A stretch of DNA of 64,000 nucleotides, taken from JAWKRB01 sp041389885. Its GTDB lineage: Bacteria; Myxococcota_A; Polyangia; Polyangiales; Ga0077539. A program made the position numbers and the translations under genes. Positions 45,165-55,212 of the stretch are shown piece after piece (within the stretch, counting starts at the first letter, position 1; each line of letters starts with the position of its first letter). The stretch is taken from assembly GCA_041389885.1 (NCBI GenBank), contig JAWKRB010000009.1, positions 236,264 through 300,263 on the forward strand. The letters are read 5' to 3'. The notes beneath the pieces are model-generated. The model searched no databases. It saw only the letters and a list, made by a program, of their open reading frames with translations, and had not been told where the DNA came from.

Positions 45165-46484
45165 ATGATCCTTCGAGACCCGGTGCACGGGCTGGTGAGC
45201 TTCGAGCGTCCGCGCGAGCAGGTGGTCGTGCGGCTGATGGACACCCCCGAGCTGCAGCGGCTCCGGCGCGTGCGCGCGCTGGGCGTGGCCTCGCTCGCGT
45301 TCCCCGGCGCGGAGCACTCGCGCTTCGCCCACGCGGTGGGCGCGGCCTTCGTGATGCAGCGGTTCCTCGAGCGCGTGGGGCCCCTCGCGGCGGGGCTGGA
45401 CCCGGCGTGGGCGCTCACCGACGCCGACGCCGAGGACGCCCTCGCCGCCGCGCTCCTCCACGACGTCGGCCACGGCCCGCTGTCGCACCTCTTCGAGGAG
45501 GTCTTCCCCTCGATGCGCGCCCACGAGGCGTGGACCAGCGCCGTCGTGCTGAACCCCGACGGGGCGGTCTTCAAGATCCTCGCCGAGGCTGACCCCACGC
45601 GCCCCGACCGCGTGAACGGCCTCGTGCACGGCAAGCACCGCCTCCCGTACCTCGCCAAGGCCGTCTCGGGGACCTTCGACGTCGACCGCTGCGACTACCT
45701 CCTCCGCGACTCGTACATGACCGGCACGCGCTACGGCCTCTACGACCTGGAGTGGCTCCTGCGCTCCCTGCGGCTGGAGCCTGCGGCCACCGGACCGAGA
45801 CTGGCGGTCGACGGCTCGAAGGGCCTGCCCGCGGTCGAGGGGTACTTTCTCGCCCGCGTGTTCATGTACCAGCAGGTCTACTATCACAAGGCGACGAGGG
45901 CGGCAGAGGCGTTGCTCCGCGGGGTGTTTCGTCGCTTCGCGGACCTCGTCGCGCGCGGGAGCACCCCCGTCGGCACCCCCCCCGCGCTCTCGCGCTTCGC
46001 GAGGGGGGAGGGCGTGTCTGTGGGCGAGTACCTCTCGCTCGACGACAACGTCTTCTGGTGCGCCGTGGACGCCTGGCGAGGCGACGCCGACCCCGTGCTC
46101 GCGAACCTCTGCGAGCGCGCGATGTCGCGGGTGCTGCCCAAGACGGCGTCGCTCGACGACGTCGACCCCGCCCACGACGACGTCATCCTCGACGCGCTGC
46201 GCGACATCGTGCGGCGCGCGGGCTTCGACCCCGACTACCACGCCGCGCTCGACGTCGCGGAGGTGGCGCCGTATGAGCTCGCGCGCTCGTGGGCCGACGC
46301 GCTGAGGGTGGTCTACGACCACCGGCCGCCCCGGCTGCTGGAGGACGCGTCGTTCTTGATTGGCCGACTCCAGGGCGGGCGCTACGTTCGGCGTCGGCTT
46401 GTCTTTCCGCGAGAGGTGCGCGATCTGGTGGACGCGCTGCTCCTGCGCCATCAGTCTGATCCCTGGGCGGTCTCTCGTCGATGA
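45165..46484 (+). CDS. HD-domain phosphohydrolase, dGTPase/SAMHD1-like
   Basis: 439 residues. The start MILRDPVHGLVSFERP is typical of the family. The metal-binding residues are visible in AEHSRFAHAVGAAF, ALLHDVGHGPLSHLFEE and the DVDRCDYLLRDSYMTGTRYG segment. Members hydrolyse dNTPs (dGTP to deoxyguanosine and triphosphate) or related nucleotides. The exact substrate is not visible. The stop overlaps the next start (ATGA at 46481-46484), so it is the first gene of a coupled pair. The 3' gene is a secreted protein, an odd partner. Confidence 0.88.
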   Translation: MILRDPVHGLVSFERPREQVVVRLMDTPELQRLRRVRALGVASLAFPGAEHSRFAHAVGAAFVMQRFLERVGPLAAGLDPAWALTDADAEDALAAALLHDVGHGPLSHLFEEVFPSMRAHEAWTSAVVLNPDGAVFKILAEADPTRPDRVNGLVHGKHRLPYLAKAVSGTFDVDRCDYLLRDSYMTGTRYGLYDLEWLLRSLRLEPAATGPRLAVDGSKGLPAVEGYFLARVFMYQQVYYHKATRAAEALLRGVFRRFADLVARGSTPVGTPPALSRFARGEGVSVGEYLSLDDNVFWCAVDAWRGDADPVLANLCERAMSRVLPKTASLDDVDPAHDDVILDALRDIVRRAGFDPDYHAALDVAEVAPYELARSWADALRVVYDHRPPRLLEDASFLIGRLQGGRYVRRRLVFPREVRDLVDALLLRHQSDPWAVSRR

Positions 46485-47485
46485 AGCTCCCGATCCCCAT
46501 CGCGGCCTGTCTCCTGTTCGCCTCTGCGCCCTCAGGCGCCGTGGCCCGCGCTCAGCCCGGCGTGCGCGACCCCTCGCCGCTCGCCCTGCTCGTCACGCCC
46601 GAGGCCGGCGGCTCGCGCTGGCGGTTCTCGCTGCGCAACCAGAGCTCGGCCCCGCTCACGGTCATCGCCGACCGCCGGCTGCTCACGCTGGAGTTCCCCC
46701 CGGCGCAGCCGACGGGGCCGCGACGTCGCCGGGCGGTCAGGCGCCGCTGCGCCCACAGCGACCGCCCGGCGATCAACGAGTTCGCGCCTCGGGTCACGCT
46801 CGCCCCCGGCGAGTCGTACTCCGAGCTGTTCGACCTGCGCGATCAGTGCGCGCTGCGCGTCCCGACCTTCGCCGCGGGGGACTCGATCGCCGTGCGCTAC
46901 GGGTGGGACGGCTCGAGCCGACGCTCGATGATGCGCTCGCTCCTCGTCGACGAGGGTCCGACGGTGCTCCCTTCGCTGGTGACCACCGTGACCGCGCCCG
47001 AGGCGCCCGTCGAGGCGGTCGACGAGGCCGGCGGAGCGGCGCTGCAGGTCCGCGCGTCGGGGTCCCAGGCCGCGCGGGGCGAGGGGCTGCGCGCCGCGGT
47101 GCGCCTGGTGAACCCTTCGGCGCAGCCGACCTGGACCTTCTACCGAAACGGCATGTGGTCCTTCGAGGTGCTGCGACCCGACGGCGTGGCGGTGACCTGC
47201 GACGCCCTCACCCGGCAACCCGGCGCGAGGCGGGATTTCTTCGTGCGCATCGGGGCGCGGGGCGGACACGGCGCGACGCTCGTCCCCGACGTGTGGTGCC
47301 CGCGGGGCACCTTCGCGCGCCCCGGAGTCTACGAGGCACGGGCGGTGTTCGAGTCTGCCGAGGGCGGCGACGACTACGGCCTGCAGCAGGTGTTCACCGG
47401 GCGAGTCTCCTCGCGGCCCTTCTTCTTGCGCGTGTCTCGAGGCTCCGGGAGGTATGTTCCCTGGTCGCCGAGCCGCCAGCCGTGA
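46481..47485 (+). CDS. secreted protein, unknown function
   Basis: 334 residues with a signal peptide (PIPIAACLLFASAPSGAVARAQ). Two beta-sandwich-like parts follow: one around RWRFSLRNQSSAPLTVIADRRLLTLEF, the second around LRAAVRLVNPSAQPTWTFYRNGMWSFEVLRPDG. Both look like Ig-like/intracellular protease inhibitor-type folds, but no family can be named. Four conserved-looking cysteines (RRCAHSD, DQCALRV, VTCDAL, VWCPRG) may form disulfides. An Arg-rich piece (GPRRRRAVRRRC) is unusual for an exported protein and could reflect a local frame problem. The ATG overlaps the upstream stop by four bases. Confidence 0.75.
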   Translation: MKLPIPIAACLLFASAPSGAVARAQPGVRDPSPLALLVTPEAGGSRWRFSLRNQSSAPLTVIADRRLLTLEFPPAQPTGPRRRRAVRRRCAHSDRPAINEFAPRVTLAPGESYSELFDLRDQCALRVPTFAAGDSIAVRYGWDGSSRRSMMRSLLVDEGPTVLPSLVTTVTAPEAPVEAVDEAGGAALQVRASGSQAARGEGLRAAVRLVNPSAQPTWTFYRNGMWSFEVLRPDGVAVTCDALTRQPGARRDFFVRIGARGGHGATLVPDVWCPRGTFARPGVYEARAVFESAEGGDDYGLQQVFTGRVSSRPFFLRVSRGSGRYVPWSPSRQP

Positions 47486-47525
47486 TGGGGCTCCACGGTG
47501 CGACCAACGGGATGTGAGGGGGCCG

Positions 47526-48878
<1,353 letters not shown>

Positions 48879-48888
48879 CGGTCGACCG

Positions 48889-51800
48889 ATGAAGATCCGC
48901 CGTCTCGAGGTCCAGGGGTTCAAGTCGTTCGTCGATCGCACGGTCATCGCGTTCGACCACGACGTCACGGCCATCGTGGGCCCCAACGGCTGCGGCAAGA
49001 GCAACACCGTCGACGCCATTCGCTGGTGCATGGGCGAGCAGAGCGCCAAGCACCTGCGCGGCAAGTCGATGGACGACGTGATCTTCAACGGCTCCGACGC
49101 GCGCCCCGCGGCGCCCTTCGCCGAGGTCACCCTCACCTTCGACAACCGAGACGGGCTCGCCCCGCCCGAGTTCGCCGCCTACGCCGAGATCGCCGTGACC
49201 CGCCGGCTGGGGCGCGACGGCGCGAGCGACTACCTGCTCAACCGCACCCCCGTGCGACTGATGGACGTGACCAACCTCTTCCTCGGCACCGGCGCGGGCA
49301 CCAAGGCCTACTCCATCGTCGAGCAGGGCCGCGTCGGCCTGATCGTCACCTCGAAGCCCGAGGATCGTCGAGCGCTGTTCGAGGAGGCCTCGGGGATCAC
49401 CCGCTACAAGGCCCGCAAGAAGCTCGCGGAGAAGAAGATCGAGCTCACCCGACAGAACCTCCTGCGGGTCACCGACCTGCTCGCCGAGATCGAGAAGGGC
49501 CTGGTCTCGCTCAAGCGCCAGGCGCAGAAGGCCGAGCGCTACAAGGCCCTGCGCGCCGAGCAGCGAGAGCTCGAGCTCTACCTCGCCTCCCATCGCTTTC
49601 TCGAGCTCGCCGCCGTGGGGGCGGCCACCCGATCCGCGCACGGCGAAGAGCAGGCGCGCTGGGAGGGCGTCGGCGCCGCGCTGGCGCGGCTCGAGGCCGA
49701 GGCCGAGGGCGCGCGGCGGCAGCTCTTCGAGGCCGAGTCGACCCTCGAGGCGGCGCAGACGGCCTCGTTCGGCGCGGACAACGAGGTGCGGAGGCTCGAG
49801 GGCGAGCTCCTGCGCCTGCGCGACCAGCTCGCCGCGGGCCGCAAGCGGGGCGCAGACGCCGCGCGAGAGCTCGCGGAGGTGCGCGCGGGGGAGCAGTCCC
49901 TCGGCGCCGAGCGCGCGGCGCTGAGCGCGGAGCTCGAGAAGGCCGGCGCCGCCGAGGCCGAGGAGATCGAGCGGCTCTCGATCGCCGAGGAGCGGCTCCG
50001 CGAGGTTCGTGAGCACCTCGCGGGCGTCGACGGCGAGCTCCGAGGATTTCGCGACGAGGCCGTGCAGGCCGAGCGCGCCCTCGCGACGGGAGAGGCCACC
50101 CGCGTCGGCGTCGCGCGGCGGCTCCGCGAGCTCGAGGAGCGCGTCGCGAGGCTCCGCACCGAGTCGCGAGGCATCGAGCGACGGCTCGGCGAGATCGCGC
50201 AAGAGGGCGACGGGGCGCAGGAGACCCTCGAGCGGCTGCGGGCCGAGCGCGAGGAGCTGCTCGCGCGCCGCGCCGCGCTCGAGGCCGAGCAGGGGCCCCT
50301 CCGGCAGGAGCGGGAGCGCCTGGAGCAGCGGCTCACCGAGAGCCGCCGCGAGCGGGAGCGGGTCTCGGCCAGGCTCAACGCGCTGCGCGAGGTCGCGAGG
50401 CGACACGAGGGCGTGGGGCAGGGCACCCGAGCGCTCCTCGACGGCAAGGACCCCTCCGTCCGTGGGCTCCTCGCCGACCGCCTCGCGGTGCGCGACGAGC
50501 TCGCCCGCGCGGTGGCGGCAGCGCTCGGCGACCGCTGGCAGGACGTGCTGGTGGCGACCCACGAGGACGGGCTGCGGCTGCTGGAGCGGCTGCGCGGTGA
50601 CAAGCGCGGGCGCGCGACGGTGATCGTCGAGTCGGAGGCGCGCGCCCCCGGCGACCTCGCGGCCCCCGAGGGCGATGGGGTGCGGGGGGTGCTCCTGGCG
50701 CTCGTGGGCGGCGGCGACGAGGTGCCAGGCCCCTGGCGAGAGACCCTCTCGCGCGCGGTGCTGGTCGACTCGCTGTCGGTCGCGAGGGCGCAGTGGCGCC
50801 AGGGCGGCCCCTGGGATTTTGTCACCGCGCAGGGCGAGCGCTTCGACCGCGACGGCCGGGTCACCGGCGGCACGGCGGAGACCGCGGGCGCGGGCCTGCT
50901 GGTCACGCAGTCTGAGATTCGAGCGCTGGAGCCGCGCCTGGCCGCGCTGGAGGAGCAGTCCGAGGCCCTCGCGGAGGGCTTGGAGGCCCAGCGCGAGCGC
51001 GTACGCGCCAGCGCCCTCGCGCTGGAGGGCCTCAAGGCAGAGCTCCACGCGCAGGAGCTCGCGCTGGTCACCGTCGAGCGCGACGCGAAGGCGCACGAGG
51101 CCGAGGTCGCGCGGGGGCGCCTGCGCCTGGCGGCGCTTTCGCAGGAGATGGAGGCGGCGGAGCGCGCGATGCGCGAGGCCGCGGAGGAGGACGTGTCGGT
51201 CGACCGCGCCATCGACGAGGCGCGGGCGAGGCGCGAGCGCGCGCGCGAGGGGCTCATGGCGGGCGAGCAGGAGACCCTCGCCTGGCGCTCGGAGGTCGAC
51301 CGCGCGAACGCGCGGGTCACCGACGCGAAGGTGGTCGCGGCGCGGGCGAAGGAGCGCGCGTCGGGGGTGCGCAACGCGGTGCACCGGCTGCAACGGAGCG
51401 TCGAGGAGCTCGCGGCCAGGGCGCTGCGCCTCGAGGCCGAGGGCGCGGAGATTCAGTCGCGAGAGACCGAGGGCGTCGCGCGCGAGGCCGGTCTGCGGGC
51501 GCAGGTCGAGGCCGCGGTGATCACCGCGGAGCGCGCTCGGGCCGTGGTCGACGGCGCCCGGGGGCGGTACGACCTGCTCAAGGTGACGGTGGGCGACCTG
51601 GACGGCCAGGCGAAGTCCGCGCGCGCGCGCCGGGAGGTCCTCGGCAGCCGGTGGGGCGTCGAGCTCCGCGCGCGAGGCGATCGCGATGGAGCACCTGCCG
51701 AGGGGGTGCTCGAGCGGCACCACGTGCTGCTCACCGAGGTGGTGTCGGCGTTTCACCAGCGCGAGGTGCCCACCGACGAGGACCGTCGCCGCGTCGAGGA

Positions 51801-52449
51801 GGTGGGGCGCGCGATCGAGCGCCTCGGCGAGGTGAACCTCAGCGCCATCGACGAGCACGCCGCGCAGGAGCGCCGCGCGAATTTCTTCACCACGCAGCGA
51901 GACGACATCGAGCGCGCGCTCGCGCAGCTCGAGGCGGCGATCCAGCAGATGAACCGCGAGTCGCGAAAGCGCTTTCGCGAGACCTTCGACGCGGTGAACG
52001 GGCACTTTCAGACGCTCTTCCCGAGGCTGTTTCGCGGCGGCAAGGGGATGCTCCAGCTCACGGCGGCGGACGACATCCTCGAGGCGGGCGTCGAGATCGT
52101 CGCGCAGCCCCCGGGCAAGAAGCTCGCGAACCTCGAGGCCATGAGCGGCGGCGAGAAGACGATGACCGCGGTGACGCTGCTGTTCGCGCTCTTCATGCAC
52201 CGCCCCTCGCCGTTCTGCCTCCTCGACGAGATCGAGGCGGCGCTGGACGAGGCCAACGTGATCCGCCTGATCGAGCTGGTGCGCGACCTGACCGACCGCT
52301 CGCAGTTCATCATGATCACCCACAACAAGCGCACGATGTCGATGGCCGACGTGCTCTTCGGCGTGACCATGCAAGAGCCCGGCGTGTCGAAGGTGGTGAG
52401 CGTGAAGGTGCGCCGCGACGAGCCCAAGGGCGCCTCCGCCGTGGCGTGA
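48889..52449 (+). CDS. smc: chromosome segregation ATPase SMC
   Basis: 1186 residues, full length. N-terminal Walker A GPNGCGKSNT is at 31-40, followed by VDAIRWCMGEQSAKHLRGKSMDDVIFNG. Two long coiled coils (about 170-500 and 680-1020, Glu/Arg/Ala-rich) flank a hinge (GTRALLDGKDPSVRGLLADRL to GRVTGG). The C-terminal head has the signature LEAMSGGEKTMTAVTLLFA and Walker B FCLLDEIEAALDEANV. The dimer, with ScpAB, organises and separates chromosomes. It is preceded by a response regulator at 10 bp and followed by typA after 54 bp. Confidence 0.97.
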   Translation: MKIRRLEVQGFKSFVDRTVIAFDHDVTAIVGPNGCGKSNTVDAIRWCMGEQSAKHLRGKSMDDVIFNGSDARPAAPFAEVTLTFDNRDGLAPPEFAAYAEIAVTRRLGRDGASDYLLNRTPVRLMDVTNLFLGTGAGTKAYSIVEQGRVGLIVTSKPEDRRALFEEASGITRYKARKKLAEKKIELTRQNLLRVTDLLAEIEKGLVSLKRQAQKAERYKALRAEQRELELYLASHRFLELAAVGAATRSAHGEEQARWEGVGAALARLEAEAEGARRQLFEAESTLEAAQTASFGADNEVRRLEGELLRLRDQLAAGRKRGADAARELAEVRAGEQSLGAERAALSAELEKAGAAEAEEIERLSIAEERLREVREHLAGVDGELRGFRDEAVQAERALATGEATRVGVARRLRELEERVARLRTESRGIERRLGEIAQEGDGAQETLERLRAEREELLARRAALEAEQGPLRQERERLEQRLTESRRERERVSARLNALREVARRHEGVGQGTRALLDGKDPSVRGLLADRLAVRDELARAVAAALGDRWQDVLVATHEDGLRLLERLRGDKRGRATVIVESEARAPGDLAAPEGDGVRGVLLALVGGGDEVPGPWRETLSRAVLVDSLSVARAQWRQGGPWDFVTAQGERFDRDGRVTGGTAETAGAGLLVTQSEIRALEPRLAALEEQSEALAEGLEAQRERVRASALALEGLKAELHAQELALVTVERDAKAHEAEVARGRLRLAALSQEMEAAERAMREAAEEDVSVDRAIDEARARRERAREGLMAGEQETLAWRSEVDRANARVTDAKVVAARAKERASGVRNAVHRLQRSVEELAARALRLEAEGAEIQSRETEGVAREAGLRAQVEAAVITAERARAVVDGARGRYDLLKVTVGDLDGQAKSARARREVLGSRWGVELRARGDRDGAPAEGVLERHHVLLTEVVSAFHQREVPTDEDRRRVEEVGRAIERLGEVNLSAIDEHAAQERRANFFTTQRDDIERALAQLEAAIQQMNRESRKRFRETFDAVNGHFQTLFPRLFRGGKGMLQLTAADDILEAGVEIVAQPPGKKLANLEAMSGGEKTMTAVTLLFALFMHRPSPFCLLDEIEAALDEANVIRLIELVRDLTDRSQFIMITHNKRTMSMADVLFGVTMQEPGVSKVVSVKVRRDEPKGASAVA

Positions 52450-52503
52450 TTCGTCCGCGCGTCGTTCCCTTCGGTCTCGAAAGCGTGGTAGGGGCGCGGC
52501 GCC

Positions 52504-54321
52504 ATGCACCCCCAAGACAAGATCCGCAACGTCGCGATCGTGGCGCACGTTGACCACGGCAAGACGACCCTCGTCGATTTCATGCTCCGTCAGGCGGGCG
52601 TGTTCCGCGCCAACGAGGAGATGGTCGACCGCGTCATGGACTCCAACGACCAGGAGCGTGAGCGCGGCATCACCATTCTCGCGAAGAACACCTCGGTGCG
52701 CTGGGGCGAGTACAAGATCAACATCATCGACACCCCCGGACACTCGGACTTCGGCGGCGAGGTCGAGCGCACGCTGATGATGGCCGACGCGGCGCTGCTG
52801 CTCGTCGACGCCGCGGAGGGCCCGCTGCCGCAGACGCGCTTCGTGCTGCGCAAGGCCCTCGCGCGCGGCTTCCCGGTGGTGCTGGTGATCAACAAGATCG
52901 ACCGGCAGGACGCGCGCCCGGAAGAGGTTCACTCCGAGGTGTTCGACCTGTTCTGCGACCTCGAGGCGTCGGACGTGCAGGCCGACTTCGCGACGCTGTA
53001 CGCCATCGGCAAGCTGGGCATCGCGCGGTACAACCTCAGCGACACCAACACCGACCTCGCGCCGCTGATGGACACCATCGTCAAGCGCGTGCCGGCGCCG
53101 ACCGGCGACCCGAAGGCGCCGCTGCAGATCATCGTGACGAGCCTCGACCACGACGACTACGTGGGCCGCATCGCCATCGGCCGCGTGGTGCAGGGCACCG
53201 TGAAGGAGGCCGAGCGGGTCTCGGTCATCGGCGCGGACAAGACCACCGAGGCGAAGATCGCGGTGCTCTACAACTACGAGGGCCTCGCGCGGAAGCGCAC
53301 GCCGGACGCGGGCGCCGGGGAGAACATCGCCATCGCGGGCATCGAGGAGGTCGCCATCGGCGACACGCTGACGGACCCGATGCACCAGAACGTGCTGCCG
53401 CGCATCCACGTCGAGGAGCCGACGATCAAGATGCGCTTCGGCGTGAACACGTCGCCGTTCGCGGGTAAGGACGGGGGCAAGTACCTCACGTCGCGGCAGA
53501 TTCGCGAGCGGCTGCACCGCGAGGCCCGAAAGAACCCTGCGGTGCGCGTCGAGGACACCGAGAGCGCCGACCAGTTCCTGGTCTACGGGCGCGGCGAGCT
53601 GGCGCTGGCGGTGCTCGTCGAGACGCTGCGTCGCGAGCTGTACGAGCTCTCGCTGGGCAACCCCGAGGTGGTCACCAAGGAGATCGACGGCAAGCTGCAC
53701 GAGCCGCTGGAGCTGGTGGTGTGCGACGTGCCCGACAGCTTCGTGGGCGTGGTCACGCAGCGCCTCGGCGAGCGCAAGGGCGTCATGATCAACATGGGCA
53801 ACCCCGGCAAGGGACGCGCGCGCGTGGAGTTCGAGGTGCCGTCCCGGGCGCTCATCGGGTTCCGGTCGGAGTTCCTGACGTCGACGCGCGGAACGGGGCT
53901 GCTCAACACCGAGTTCAAGGGCTGGAAGGAGTGGGCCGGGCCGATGATGCGCCGGACCAACGGGGCGATGGTGTCCGACCGCTCGGGCACGTGCACCCCG
54001 TACGCGCTCTTTCACCTGCAGCCGCGCGGCGAGTTCTTCGTCGGCGTGGGCGCGCCCGTCTACGAGGGCATGATCGTCGGGGAGCACAACCGCCCGAACG
54101 ACGCCGACGTGAACATCGTCCGCGAGAAGAAGCTCACCAGCGTGCGCACGGCCGGGAAGGACGAGAACGTCGCCATCTATCCCCCGCGCGTGCTCACCGT
54201 CGAGACCGCCATGGAGTGGATCGACCGCGACGAGCTCGTCGAGGTCACGCCGCTCAACGTGCGCGTGCGCAAGGCCGTGCTGGACATGTCCCACAGGCCC
54301 CGTCGCACCGAAGTGGAGTGA
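52504..54321 (+). CDS. typA: ribosome-associated GTPase TypA/BipA
   Basis: 605 residues. The translational GTPase G domain shows AHVDHGKTTLVDFMLRQ (G1 at 14-21), the switch-I RERGITILAKNTSV, DTPGHSDFGGEVER (G3) and NKIDRQDA (G4). EF-G-like domains and the BipA-specific C-terminus follow (GFRSEFLTSTRGTGLLNTEF, FFVGVGAPVYEGMIVGEHNR, NVRVRKAVLDMSHRPR). It assists 50S assembly, especially under stress or cold. The stop is directly adjacent to that of the convergent gene (0 bp). Confidence 0.97.
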   Translation: MHPQDKIRNVAIVAHVDHGKTTLVDFMLRQAGVFRANEEMVDRVMDSNDQERERGITILAKNTSVRWGEYKINIIDTPGHSDFGGEVERTLMMADAALLLVDAAEGPLPQTRFVLRKALARGFPVVLVINKIDRQDARPEEVHSEVFDLFCDLEASDVQADFATLYAIGKLGIARYNLSDTNTDLAPLMDTIVKRVPAPTGDPKAPLQIIVTSLDHDDYVGRIAIGRVVQGTVKEAERVSVIGADKTTEAKIAVLYNYEGLARKRTPDAGAGENIAIAGIEEVAIGDTLTDPMHQNVLPRIHVEEPTIKMRFGVNTSPFAGKDGGKYLTSRQIRERLHREARKNPAVRVEDTESADQFLVYGRGELALAVLVETLRRELYELSLGNPEVVTKEIDGKLHEPLELVVCDVPDSFVGVVTQRLGERKGVMINMGNPGKGRARVEFEVPSRALIGFRSEFLTSTRGTGLLNTEFKGWKEWAGPMMRRTNGAMVSDRSGTCTPYALFHLQPRGEFFVGVGAPVYEGMIVGEHNRPNDADVNIVREKKLTSVRTAGKDENVAIYPPRVLTVETAMEWIDRDELVEVTPLNVRVRKAVLDMSHRPRRTEVE

Positions 54322-54897
54322 TCAGATCACCGACGCCGTGTCGCGCGCCGCGACGAGGAGGTCTTGCAGCGCGCGCTGCTCGGCGGCGATCTCGGCGGCG
54401 AGCGACTCGATGCGCTGCGCGATGCGCTCCCGCTGCGCGTCGTCGGGCGCGCCGTTGGCCGCGCTGAGCGCCTGCTCGAGGATCCGGTAGGACCCGATCA
54501 GGCGGTACAGCGCGTTGCGCTCCCGGTCTCGCAGCGAGGTCACCGCCGAGGGCGGGTTCTGCAGAAACTCCACGAAGGCGTTGGGCGAGACCAGGAGCTC
54601 AGCCGCGGGCCCCCGGTGGCAGTCTGAGAGCGGGGCGCGCATGGGGCCCCGCACCAGCGCGTCGCCGACCCGCCGAATGGCCGCCGGGTCGGACGAGCCG
54701 AAGCAGCGCACGAGCGGCCGCTTCATGTGCAGCGCGTGCGCCTGCTCGACGCGCTGGACCCAGCGACGCGCGGGGTCTTGCGCGCGGTGCCACGCCACGG
54801 CCGCGAAGGCCGCGGCGGTGGCGAGGGCGAGGTTCAGCCAGATCGTGCTGCGCTTGCGGGGGGGGGTGGGTTCGTGTGCGGCTTCAGCTTCGGGCAT
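54322..54897 (-). CDS. membrane-anchored protein of unknown function
   Basis: 191 residues from the ATG complementary to 54895-54897. After a polar 20-residue start, one membrane helix (TIWLNLALATAAAFAAVAW) is followed by about 145 residues, probably outside. They include two cysteines (LVRCFGSSDP and LSDCHRGPAAELL) and a helical, charged C-terminus (AQRERIAQRIESLAAEIAAEQRALQDLLVAA) that may form a coiled coil. No family recognised. An upstream ATG could add 16 residues. It shares a 315-bp divergent region with the HARE-HTH gene. Confidence 0.72.
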   Translation of the reverse strand: MPEAEAAHEPTPPRKRSTIWLNLALATAAAFAAVAWHRAQDPARRWVQRVEQAHALHMKRPLVRCFGSSDPAAIRRVGDALVRGPMRAPLSDCHRGPAAELLVSPNAFVEFLQNPPSAVTSLRDRERNALYRLIGSYRILEQALSAANGAPDDAQRERIAQRIESLAAEIAAEQRALQDLLVAARDTASVI

Positions 54898-55212
54898 GGG
54901 GGCGCTCTCGTCGCCGCTCCGGTGCGGCGCGCAAAGCGATTGCATGGCCCCTGCCGAGACGCAACGCTGTTCTCCCAGCGGACCGAGCGAAATTGTCGCC
55001 CGTGGCTCCGGCGCGCGAGAGGCCGACCCGCGCCGCGGGGCGCTTTGCCATCGGGAGGAGAGCGGTGTAGCGTCTCCGCGGGTCGCACGGGTCGGTAGGC
55101 CGAACCGGTGCGAACCAGAAAATCCAACGCGACGGCAGGCGCCACGGTGGCGCCCACGGTCGAGCGTAGCGCATCCGCCGCTCGACACCGCCCCAGCACG
55201 GATGAGGAACTC
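54898..55212. promoter_or_regulatory. 315-bp divergent intergenic region
   Basis: It separates the membrane-anchored gene (minus) from the HARE-HTH gene (plus). It contains TTGCCA (55045-55050), a 17-base spacer and TAGCGT (55068-55073), a reasonable promoter for the right-hand gene. No small gene with a ribosome binding site is seen. An in-frame upstream start for the right-hand gene at 55108 exists but is unlikely, because the domain begins directly at the later ATG. Confidence 0.45.
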